Below, piece by piece: positions 18,705 to 26,233 of a stretch of DNA of 64,000 bases. Where the stretch lies: NCBI GenBank assembly GCA_030429565.1, contig JAUIFE010000003.1:248001-312000 (forward strand), in the 5' to 3' direction. Source of the stretch: Holophagae bacterium. Lineage in GTDB: Bacteria > Acidobacteriota > Holophagae > Acanthopleuribacterales > Acanthopleuribacteraceae. Below the pieces are notes generated by a model that was given only the letters and a program-made list of their open reading frames with translations, did no database searches and was not told the origin of the DNA. Each line of letters starts with the position of its first letter. The stretch's first letter is position 1. Position numbers and translations under genes: made by a program.

Positions 18705-19115
18705 TTAACCGACGTCGGAGCGACGCTCCAGATTTTCAAAATCGGCAGTGTCGGCCAAATGAAGTTCGGCGACGGTGGCCAAAACCAAATCGGTTTTAAA
18801 GGGCTTGCGCAGAATGGCTTGCACGCCCGGCCACTTATCCATGTTGTATTTCGCGGTGTCGGTAACCCGGGTTGCCAGGATGATCGGAATATGGTTGGTC
18901 TCCGGACGTCGCGCCAGGTATTCGCAAATTTTGCGGCCTTTACCTCCGGAGATCTCGGGTTCCAGAATGAGGATGTCGGGCATGATTTGATTAATTTGGG
19001 CACTTACATCGCGAGCGTGCTTCACGTAATAAACGGTGAAACCCTCTTTACCGAGAATGCGCTCGACCATGAAGTGAGTGATGTTGGCGGAGTCAGCCAC
19101 CAGAATTTTTCGCAA
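18705..19115 (-). CDS. Single-domain receiver protein with Glu at the phosphoacceptor position
   Basis: A TTG start follows a G-rich ribosome site (AGGGGGTGGCGA). The 136-residue protein is one REC domain: MRKILVADSAN at the N-terminus with D8, strand ILIL at 48-51, then E52 where the phosphorylated Asp normally sits (LILEPEISG), and K104 in RKPFK. The Asp-to-Glu change often mimics the phosphorylated state, so this may be a constitutively active or phosphate-independent regulator; this is inference. The rest of the fold appears intact. It has its own terminator and no kinase neighbour. Confidence 0.85.
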   Translation of the reverse strand: MRKILVADSANITHFMVERILGKEGFTVYYVKHARDVSAQINQIMPDILILEPEISGGKGRKICEYLARRPETNHIPIILATRVTDTAKYNMDKWPGVQAILRKPFKTDLVLATVAELHLADTADFENLERRSDVG

Positions 19116-19322
19116 TCGCCACCCCCTGGGCCGAACTCAATGCCGAAGAAAGGTCGCCACAAGGCAAATTTTCAGTCCGTGCATGAGCTCAGTTTTAAGC
19201 GTGCTCTCTAGATATGGTGGTCTCTTTTTTTGGAGATACTATATGTAGAGATAAGGGCGCGCTTAAAACTCTGTTTCAATTAAGTTTAGATTGTAATACC
19301 ATTTTTGGGAAGGGCGAACTCG

Positions 19323-19361
19323 CATTTCTCCCCTTTTTTGGGAGGATCGCTTTGAGAAATG
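19323..19361. repeat. Imperfect hairpin with 8-bp outer stem
   Basis: CATTTCTC (19323-19330) pairs with GAGAAATG (19354-19361). An alternative inner stem CTCCC/GGGAG flanks a T6 run, so two exclusive folds are possible. Confidence 0.4.
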
Positions 19362-19425
19362 GGCGCGCGGGATCCCATTCTATTTGTCCATTCTTTGTGT
19401 CGCGTTGTGGCGGGGCTCCTTCTTT

Positions 19426-19629
19426 GAGGAAGGGCGATTGGCCTGGCGGCTCTTGGTTGCAGGCGTCCGCCCGACGGAAGAAGCCGCCGCTTCGAAAGCG
19501 CAGGAGGAAGGCGGCCCTTTTGGGTGGGGGCGCTTGGGCCCCATTTCGTCTGCGCCCTGCCGGGTTAGGAAGGGCGTCCCGGCGTTGGCGCCCTATTTTG
19601 CGGCTCCCGCCTCGGAAGAATTGGCGCGC
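19426..19629 (+). repeat. Inverted repeat arm A (~204 bp)
   Basis: Arm A aligns end to end with the reverse complement of 20051-20255. Shared landmarks are gaggaagggcg at the outer end, cccgacggaagaagccg in the middle, and cctcggaagaattggcgcgc at the inner end. I judge identity to be roughly three-quarters by eye. The arms differ in length by only one base. Confidence 0.85.
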
Positions 19630-20050
19630 AGTGTCTTTGTCTCCCAGCCCCGTTAACGCCCGCGATGTAGGTTTGTTCAAGGTTGGTTTGGTGGGGGCGG
19701 GTTCGGTGTTTTGGGTGTGTTTCCGTTGCTACCGTTGTACTTTTGTGGGTCTAGTGATGTGTGACACTTAATTGAAAAACGGCACGCGAGGATCAGGTTT
19801 AATTCTTTTGTTTCAGTAACGCAGCGGCGAACTGGGGTTACAAGCGTTGTATCAAAGCATAGCTATATAAGTGACGTTACCCTTCTTTTGCATATGAATC
19901 AAAAAGGTTACAACCTCTGTATTATGAGCCTATGCAGTGGGCGATTGACGGTCTTGTCCCCGCGGACGACAGCCGGGAAACAGGCTGCGGCCGGGCGCTC
20001 AGTTTAGCGCAACATCGCGGGCGGAAGCTGGTCAGCAGACCAAACGAGCT

Positions 20051-20255
20051 GCGCGCCAATTCTTCCGAGGCGGTAGTGGCTGCGATGAGGGTGTTGTCGC
20101 GCGGCCGCCCTTTCTAACCAGGTATGGCGCAGGCGGCATGTGGCCCAAGCGGCACCCACCAAAAGGGGCCGCTTTCCTCCCGCGCTTTCGGAGCGACGGC
20201 TTCTTCCGTCGGGGCATCCCTGGAGCCGAGGGTGAGGGCGAGGACGCCCTTCCTC
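20051..20255 (-). repeat. Inverted repeat arm B (~205 bp)
   Basis: This is the mate of arm A in opposite orientation, 421 bp away. Its outer end coincides with the stop codon of the GTPase-kinase-like gene (20254-20256), so the repeat begins exactly where coding ends. Confidence 0.85.
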
Positions 20256-22155
20256 AACTGGTTTTGAAGCGGAGGGTGGCTTTGGTGCCTTTGCCGGGGG
20301 CGGAGTCGATGCGCATGGTGGCGCCGTTGACACGCAGAATGTCCTTGGTCGCGTTGAGGCGAATGCCGGGGATCGACTTGCGATCGTCGAAGGCGGGATC
20401 GAGGATGCGATCCAGCTCTTCCGGTGCCATACCGCTGCCGTTATCGATGATTTGCACCAAAATCTCGCCGTTGGCGAAGTGGGAACCGACGGTGAGTTTG
20501 CCGTTGGGTTGCTCATCCAGCGAATCAATCGCGTTCAGGAGCAAGTTCAACAGGGCTTGCATGATTTGCTGGCGGTCGAGTAGCAGTTGCGGCATGTTGG
20601 GGAAGAGCTGGGCCATCCAAGTGACGCGGCGCTGTTCCATACGGGCCTGTAACAGATCGCGAACCGACTCAATCAGGTGATTGATGTTGCTGGGTTCGGT
20701 GGTGTTGGTTGGGGCTGCACTCAACATTTGCAACTGGTCGAATAAAACGTTGGTCGACTCGGGTAGGGTGACCTCGTTTTTGGCTTGTTTGAGCAGGTCC
20801 GGCAACAGATTGGCGGTGGGCTCGTAACGCTGCAAAGCGTAAAGCATGGCGTTCATTTTGGTCATGAACGAAAGGTCGCGGACGATGGCGGTAAAGGCGA
20901 CGATGGTGTTGTTCTGGTTTTTGATGGGCGAGAAGGTGATGTTGACCGGGATGACCTCGCCCTTTTCGGTTTTGAGTTTGGTTTCAAAACCACGCACAAC
21001 TTTGCCGCTGACCACGAAGGTCAAAACGCGGTTGAGGTCGGCCATTGATTCGTCGGGGAAGAGGATGTTGATGTTCTGATTCAGCACCGCTTCGCGGGGG
21101 TATCCGAACAGTTCCTCGGCGGCTTGGTTCCAGTTCTGGATCAGCCACAGCTCGTTAAAGGTGACAATGGCCTCGCCGGCGAAATTGACCAGGCTCTCGA
21201 GGAAACGACGAATCTTGAGGTTGTCGGCGTTGGACTTTTCCAATTTTTTGTAAAGCGTGTTGAGTTCTTCATTTTTCTTGGCGAGCAGGTCTTTGCTTTT
21301 CTTGAGGTCGCCGTATAGCCGCGCCGTGTCCATGTTGGAGGTGAGCGCTTTTTTGAGGAGCTGTTCTTTGCCTTCCTCGTCGTCTTGGTCGATGTTGTGG
21401 GTGTACTTGAGCACGGTGCGGCCGCTGCGTTCGGTGCCGGTGCTGTTATCGACGTCGGGGATGGCCTCGGGCTCTTTTTTGACACCAACGACCTGTTTGG
21501 CGTTGGCGAGCAAGGAGGTCTCGAGCTTTTCAATGACCGAGTCAATGTTTTTGATGCCCTTGGAAAGCTGGTACTTCTCGAAGATGTAGCGGACGGTTTG
21601 TTTGACCGTTTCGGAGAAGGTTTCGAGCACACCGATGCCGTCGACGGCAACGCCTTCAAAATAGGGGACGTTGCGGAAGTTGAGTTTTTGGTTGAGTGCG
21701 TCAACCGGCATGGCGCTGGGTAAATCGCGTTTGTTGTACTGTAAAACGAGCGGGACTTCTTTGATATTGAGGCGGTTCGCCTGCAAGTTGTGATGCAGGT
21801 TGTTGATACTCTGGACGTTCTCCTGGATCTTGGCCGGGTCGGAATCGGCAATGAACACCACGCCGTCGGCGCCGCTCAAAACAATGCGGCGAGTTGAGTC
21901 ATAGTGAACTTGACCGGGCACGGTGTAAATCTGGAGCTTAATCGAGTTGCCGTAGACGTAACCGAGGTCCATCGGAAGCAGGTCGAAGAAAAGGGTGCGA
22001 TCCTCCATGGTGTTGACACTGAAGAGATCGGTGCGCTGGTTGGGCGACATCATCTCGTGCAATTTCTGGAGGTTGGTGGTTTTCCCCGAAAGGCCGGGCC
22101 CGTAAAAAACGATCTTGACCAGAATCTCATTGTCTTTGGTATTGAATTGAACCAT
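20254..22155 (-). CDS. MglA-type Ras-like GTPase fused to PAS and GHKL ATPase domains
   Basis: The 633-residue protein joins signalling parts usually found separately. Residues 1-200 form an MglA-like small GTPase: P-loop GPGLSGKT (19-26), MglA-style TVPGQ (78-82) and NKRD (141-144). Residues 205-315 are charged, with a likely coiled coil at about 280-315. A PAS domain spans about 316-430. A GHKL (histidine-kinase type) ATPase spans about 490-632, with the N-box around N541 and N-L-L-L repeats, DNGSGM at 571-576 and GKGTKATL near 621. Between PAS and ATPase I find no His in a normal DHp context (only H493), so autophosphorylation is doubtful. It may couple a polarity/motility switch to ATP-driven conformational change; that is inference. 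AAGG precedes the ATG. Confidence 0.88.
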   Translation of the reverse strand: MVQFNTKDNEILVKIVFYGPGLSGKTTNLQKLHEMMSPNQRTDLFSVNTMEDRTLFFDLLPMDLGYVYGNSIKLQIYTVPGQVHYDSTRRIVLSGADGVVFIADSDPAKIQENVQSINNLHHNLQANRLNIKEVPLVLQYNKRDLPSAMPVDALNQKLNFRNVPYFEGVAVDGIGVLETFSETVKQTVRYIFEKYQLSKGIKNIDSVIEKLETSLLANAKQVVGVKKEPEAIPDVDNSTGTERSGRTVLKYTHNIDQDDEEGKEQLLKKALTSNMDTARLYGDLKKSKDLLAKKNEELNTLYKKLEKSNADNLKIRRFLESLVNFAGEAIVTFNELWLIQNWNQAAEELFGYPREAVLNQNINILFPDESMADLNRVLTFVVSGKVVRGFETKLKTEKGEVIPVNITFSPIKNQNNTIVAFTAIVRDLSFMTKMNAMLYALQRYEPTANLLPDLLKQAKNEVTLPESTNVLFDQLQMLSAAPTNTTEPSNINHLIESVRDLLQARMEQRRVTWMAQLFPNMPQLLLDRQQIMQALLNLLLNAIDSLDEQPNGKLTVGSHFANGEILVQIIDNGSGMAPEELDRILDPAFDDRKSIPGIRLNATKDILRVNGATMRIDSAPGKGTKATLRFKTS

Positions 22156-22820
22156 GAGGAACCTTAGCTATGAAGATGTCTCGCATTGTGGCGCAAAAAA
22201 AACGGAGGCAACCGGTACGTCTTCTCGGCGGAGCCGTCGTCGACACCGCGAGCGGTGATCGTGTCACCTCTGGTTCAACCGCTGCACCCTAAGCCGTCGC
22301 TCGGTGGTGCCGTCGCACAAGTCGATTGAACCGAGACCTAATCCTAACCTGTGGTGCTGAAAAGATAAACGATGAACCGACGGCAAACTGCGCTTTTCAC
22401 ACGCTATCCGACGTGGCCGCCCCCCGATCAGTATTTGAGTTGACGCTCATAACCCATCAATTTGCCAGTCTTTTGCGAGAGAGTCAAGCCTTTAAACCGC
22501 CAGTGGCGGCGGTGTTGATTTTCCCGCCCCGGCTTGGCAAATCCCTGGCGAACAAAAGGTTGACGGTCATCGTTGCCGGTGCGGTCGTTGCGGTTCTGGT
22601 CGACTTGGCGGCGGGTTGTCCGCCTGTTCGCCTTTTGGGAATTTGTGAAATTAAGGGAATCGTCGGGTTTTCCTACTTTCCTAAGGGTTTGTGTTGTTTA
22701 CGATGGCGATATTCGGCGTTTGGCTGTTAATCCCTTTTTTTGTTTTGTGAGGGCGTTTGTCAAGTCCGCCCTGGCCTATTCGCGCTTTGGTGAAAACCCT
22801 GTGAAACAAAGAATGTCCCC

Positions 22821-22849
22821 ATGACACCGGCGCCGTTTTTCTCTATAAT
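22821..22849 (+). promoter_or_regulatory. Strong sigma70-like promoter of DAHP synthase
   Basis: ATGACA (22821-22826), a 17-bp spacer and a perfect TATAAT (22844-22849). Transcription should start near 22856, leaving about 200 nt of leader before the ATG. Confidence 0.8.
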
Positions 22850-22937
22850 GGCGCCTCAATTTAGGCCGTACGCACGCGCTCGCGATTCACCGCCTTTTCG
22901 TTTTGGCTTTGGCCGGGTCGGTCCGGTTTCGGTGAGC

Positions 22938-22961
22938 GGTGAAACTAGGGGAAGTTTCGCC
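22938..22961 (+). promoter_or_regulatory. Hairpin in the DAHP synthase leader
   Basis: GGTGAAACT pairs with AGTTTCGCC (one G-U) around the loop AGGGGA. There is no T-run, so it is not a terminator by itself; it may be part of a regulatory leader. Confidence 0.45.
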
Positions 22962-23055
22962 GAGGCGAAGATGCGGCGGGCGGATGTATCCTGGATGGTC
23001 GGGGTGGTCTTTTGGGGAACCATCGCGGTCGATCAAAGCATCAAGAAGGTGATCG

Positions 23056-24405
23056 ATGACGAACCAATGGCACTTGGATTCTTGGCGAGATTTTCCCGCG
23101 GCCCAGCAACCGGCGTATCCTGATCCCGCGCAGGTTGAACAGGTCCTGGCTGAATTGCGCCAGCAACCTCCGCTGGTTTTTGCGGGTGAGTGCCGCAAAC
23201 TCAAAAAGAAACTGGCCGATGTGGCGGCGGGCAAAGCGTTCCTGCTCCAGGGTGGAGACTGCGCCGAGCAGTTTTCACAAAACCACGCCAAGATCATTCG
23301 TGAAAAGCTGCGCATTATTTTGCAAATGGCGGTCGTTTTAACCTACGGCTCGCTGAAACCTGTTGTTAAGGTTGGTCGCATTGCCGGCCAATACGCCAAA
23401 CCGCGTTCCAAATCCAATGAAATGGTGAATGGTGTGGAAATGGCGTCCTATAAGGGCGATTCGGTGAACTCGGTGGAAGCCGATTTCGACGCACGCGTCC
23501 CGGACCCCGGCCGCATGCTGCGGGCCTACCACCAATCGGCATCGACGCTTAACCTGTTGCGCGCCTTTACCCACGGTGGTTACGCCGACCTCAACATGGT
23601 TAACGCTTGGAACCTGCAATTCGTCAAGAACAGTCCCTTGGGCCGTGATTACGAGGAGTTGGCGACCGAAATCCACCGCACGCTCAAGTTTATCGAAGCC
23701 TGCGGTATCGATTCGCGTCGTTTTCCGCAATTGAACCAAGTCGACCTTTACACGTCACACGAGGGCTTGTTGCTGGGTTACGAGTCGGCTCTGACGCGCT
23801 GTGATTCTCTGACCCAGGATTGGTACAACGTCGGCGCGCACATGGTTTGGATTGGTGATCGAACCCGTCAACTCGACGGTGCGCATATTGAGTATTTCCG
23901 CGGCATCAATAATCCGATTGGTATCAAAGTCGGCCCGAGTTGCAGCCCCGACGAATTGCTCAAGCTGATCGACGCCCTCAATCCCAACAATGAGGCCGGC
24001 CGTTTGGTGCTCATCACGCGTTTTGGCGCCGCCAAAATTGAAGCGATGTTGCCCGCTCTGATTCGCAAGGTGAAAGAGAACGATCGCCAGGTGGTGTGGA
24101 CCACCGATCCGATGCACGGCAACACCTTCAACGCCGACACCGGCCACAAAACGCGCCGTTTCTCCGACATCCTGCAAGAACTGACGCTGTTCTTTAATAT
24201 CCACCGCGCCGAGGGGACGATTCCCGGCGGCGTTCACTTTGAGTTGACCGGCGACAATGTCACCGAATGCCTCGGCGGCGCGGAAGACCTCAAGGAAGAA
24301 CACTTGGCCAACGCCTATGAAACGGCTTGTGATCCGCGCTTAAACGCGGCGCAAAGCCTGGAAATGGCGTTTAAAATTGCGGGTATGCTGCGCGAAGACG
24401 CCTAA
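23056..24405 (+). CDS. aroG: 3-deoxy-7-phosphoheptulonate (DAHP) synthase, class II
   Basis: This enzyme catalyses the first step of the shikimate pathway, joining phosphoenolpyruvate and erythrose 4-phosphate. The 449-residue length and the features LLQGGDCAEQF (near 75), GRIAGQYAKPRSKSNE, the SHEGLLLGYE stretch and the C-terminal DPMHGNTF and HFELTGDNVTECLGG segments mark the class II (plant/actinobacterial) type, unrelated in sequence to E. coli AroFGH. AAGGTGA precedes the ATG. A perfect TATAAT promoter and long leader lie upstream and a terminator follows, so it is monocistronic. Feedback sites cannot be read from sequence alone. Confidence 0.95.
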   Translation: MTNQWHLDSWRDFPAAQQPAYPDPAQVEQVLAELRQQPPLVFAGECRKLKKKLADVAAGKAFLLQGGDCAEQFSQNHAKIIREKLRIILQMAVVLTYGSLKPVVKVGRIAGQYAKPRSKSNEMVNGVEMASYKGDSVNSVEADFDARVPDPGRMLRAYHQSASTLNLLRAFTHGGYADLNMVNAWNLQFVKNSPLGRDYEELATEIHRTLKFIEACGIDSRRFPQLNQVDLYTSHEGLLLGYESALTRCDSLTQDWYNVGAHMVWIGDRTRQLDGAHIEYFRGINNPIGIKVGPSCSPDELLKLIDALNPNNEAGRLVLITRFGAAKIEAMLPALIRKVKENDRQVVWTTDPMHGNTFNADTGHKTRRFSDILQELTLFFNIHRAEGTIPGGVHFELTGDNVTECLGGAEDLKEEHLANAYETACDPRLNAAQSLEMAFKIAGMLREDA

Positions 24406-24418
24406 CCCTTAGCTGATG

Positions 24419-24455
24419 TCGAGCCGGCGCGCCCGTGCGCGGCGGCTCGATTTTT
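24419..24455 (+). terminator. Rho-independent terminator of DAHP synthase
   Basis: TCGAGCCG (24419-24426) pairs with CGGCTCGA (24443-24450) around a GC-rich inner stem, followed by T5. Confidence 0.8.
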
Positions 24456-24598
24456 CCCGCGCCCTGCTTTTGCGCTGTTGGACTACCCAGCGCGCGCCCT
24501 TTCGTCGATAATGGAAGCTTGCCGAGACACATTTGAGCCAGTGACCGTAACGCGCGTTTTTTGTCGCGGTGCGGTGAGCTACAACGAGGGGGAAATCG

Positions 24599-25573
24599 GT
24601 GTCGATTAAACAGGATTTATTGGCGCGTGCGGCCAAGTTTCACAAACGCATTGTTTTACCAGAGGGCGAAGATCCGCGTGTGATTGCCGCCGCCGCCGAA
24701 ATGGTGCGTACCGGCATGGCGCGACCGGTACTGCTGGGTGCGGCCGACGTCGTCGCGGAACAAGCGCGCGCATTAGGCGTTGCCGGGGTGGCGCTTGAGG
24801 TGTTTCCGGCCGATCACGATGCCGACCGTTATGTGCCGGAGCTGATGGAACTGCGCAAGAAAAAAGGGCTCACGCGCGAGCAAGCGGAAGTATTGGCGGC
24901 CGATCCGCTGTTCAAGGCGGCGTTGATGGTGCGGGCCGGTGTGGCCGATACCTTTGTCGGCGGGGCGGTGCGCACGACCGCTGATACCGTGCGTGCCGCA
25001 ATTCAGTGCATTGGGCCGCGCCGTAAAACGGTGTCCAGTTTCTTTTACATGATCATGCCGCCAGGGGACCGTGCCTTGCTTTATGCCGACTGCGGTGTGA
25101 TTCCCTTTCCCGATCGCGAGCAACTGGCCGAAATTGCCATGGCCTCGGCGCAGAGCTGGCGTCAGCTCAACGGTACCGAACCTCGTGTGGCGATGTTGTC
25201 GTTTTCCACCTACGGCAGCGCCCGGCACGAATCGATTGACGTGATTCGCGACGCCCTCGCCATCGTGCGTGAGCGTGAACCCGAGCTGGCGATTGACGGA
25301 GAGTTACAGGTCGACGCCGCGTTGGTGCCCGAGATTGCGGCGCGCAAGGCGCCCGATTCGGCCGTGGGCGGTCAGGCCAATGTGTTGATTTTTCCCAATT
25401 TACATGCCGGCAATATCGCCTATAAGCTGACTGAACGGCTGGCCGGCGCCACCGCGTTGGGACCTTTGCTGCAGGGTTTAAACACGCCGGTTAACGACCT
25501 TTCGCGCGGCTGCAAAATGGAAGATATCTTGCTGGTCGGCGCCGTGTCCGCCATCCAAAGCGCCGAGTCGTGA
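24599..25573 (+). CDS. pta: Phosphate acetyltransferase
   Basis: The 324-residue enzyme interconverts acetyl-CoA and acetyl phosphate. It is the short, single-domain Pta type without the N-terminal DRTGG/AAA extension. Motifs include [12 protein letters not shown] at the N-terminus, [18 protein letters not shown] at mid-protein, [11 protein letters not shown] near 200, and the C-terminal [12 protein letters not shown] and [16 protein letters not shown] segments that line the CoA/phosphate site. The GTG start follows GAGGGGG. No acetate kinase gene is adjacent. Its stop overlaps the start of the glycosylase gene (GTGA). Confidence 0.93.
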   Translation: MSIKQDLLARAAKFHKRIVLPEGEDPRVIAAAAEMVRTGMARPVLLGAADVVAEQARALGVAGVALEVFPADHDADRYVPELMELRKKKGLTREQAEVLAADPLFKAALMVRAGVADTFVGGAVRTTADTVRAAIQCIGPRRKTVSSFFYMIMPPGDRALLYADCGVIPFPDREQLAEIAMASAQSWRQLNGTEPRVAMLSFSTYGSARHESIDVIRDALAIVREREPELAIDGELQVDAALVPEIAARKAPDSAVGGQANVLIFPNLHAGNIAYKLTERLAGATALGPLLQGLNTPVNDLSRGCKMEDILLVGAVSAIQSAES

Positions 25574-26154
25574 CGCCGTTACCACGGGCCTGGTACGCGC
25601 GCGACACCCTTTGCGTGGCGCGTGCGTTGCTGGGCTGTGTGTTGGTTCACCAACGGCCCGACGGTGTGCGGTTGGCCGGCCGCATCGTTGAAACCGAGGC
25701 CTATCATCAGGACGGCGATCTTGCCGCCCACAGTTACAGCGGACGTAGCGCGCGCAACGCGGTTATGTTTGGTCAGCCCGGCTACCTTTACGTTTATTTC
25801 ATTTACGGCATGCATTTTTGCCTGAATGTGGTGACCGAAGCGGAAGGAATTGGCTGCGCGGTCCTGATTCGCGGTCTGGAACCGCTCGAAGGGGAAGCCG
25901 AAATGCAGCGTTTGCGCGGACCCAAAATCGCGCGCAAGCAATGGACCAATGGTCCGGCCAAGTTGTGTCGGGCTTTGGGGATCGACCGCGGCCACGATGG
26001 TTGCGACCTCACCGGCAGGTTGGTGTTTATCAGTGCGGGTCCCGATTACCCAGACGATGAAGTGGTGGTTACCACGCGCATCGGTATCAGTAAAAGCGTC
26101 GATTTGCCCTGGCGTTTTTACGTGCGTGATAATCCCTGGGTCTCGCGTCGCTAG
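25570..26154 (+). CDS. 3-methyladenine DNA glycosylase (AAG/MPG family)
   Basis: This base-excision-repair enzyme of 194 residues belongs to the mammalian-type AAG/MPG fold found in many bacteria. The N-terminal [12 protein letters not shown], the catalytic-region segment [19 protein letters not shown] (the Glu activates water), the intercalating Tyr region [17 protein letters not shown] and the [12 protein letters not shown] motif are all present. The GTG start overlaps the pta stop by four bases, so they form an operon. The reason for pairing with pta is unclear. A bidirectional terminator follows. Confidence 0.93.
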   Translation: MTPLPRAWYARDTLCVARALLGCVLVHQRPDGVRLAGRIVETEAYHQDGDLAAHSYSGRSARNAVMFGQPGYLYVYFIYGMHFCLNVVTEAEGIGCAVLIRGLEPLEGEAEMQRLRGPKIARKQWTNGPAKLCRALGIDRGHDGCDLTGRLVFISAGPDYPDDEVVVTTRIGISKSVDLPWRFYVRDNPWVSRR

Positions 26155-26170
26155 CGCCGACAACCCAAAA

Positions 26171-26203
26171 AAAACGGGGTGGGCCTGAGCCACACCCCGT
26201 TTT
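26171..26203. terminator. Bidirectional terminator between glycosylase and TonB receptor genes
   Basis: An 11-bp perfect stem AAAACGGGGTG / CACCCCGTTTT with an 11-nt loop lies between convergent genes, with A and T tracts at its outer ends. Confidence 0.85.
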
Positions 26204-26233
26204 GGTTGTTTGATCTTGCGTTGCCGGTTTCGG

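Larger units (their letters stand above)
19116..20253. other. 1.1-kb gene-free gap dominated by a diverged inverted repeat pair
   Basis: Frames are open in places, but they follow the repeat rather than protein-like composition; I do not call a gene. It contains repeat arms at 19426-19629 and 20051-20255, a hairpin (CATTTCTC/GAGAAATG) at 19323-19361, and an AT-rich centre at about 19740-19930 that could hold promoters. Confidence 0.6.
22156..23055. other. 900-bp divergent intergenic region
   Basis: No gene is supported. The right part carries the DAHP synthase promoter (22821-22849) and a ~200-nt leader with a strong hairpin. The left ~650 bp shows no feature I can name; the promoter of the GTPase-PAS gene should be within the first 200 bp. 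Confidence 0.5.

Noticed and set aside
19214..19771. 185-codon open frame on the plus strand
   Set aside because: It spans a diverged inverted repeat, has no ribosome site and its protein-like similarity to the other arm is explained by DNA-level repeat homology.
22326..22824. Overlapping plus-strand frames before DAHP synthase
   Set aside because: No Shine-Dalgarno, no recognisable domains, and the true promoter starts downstream of them.
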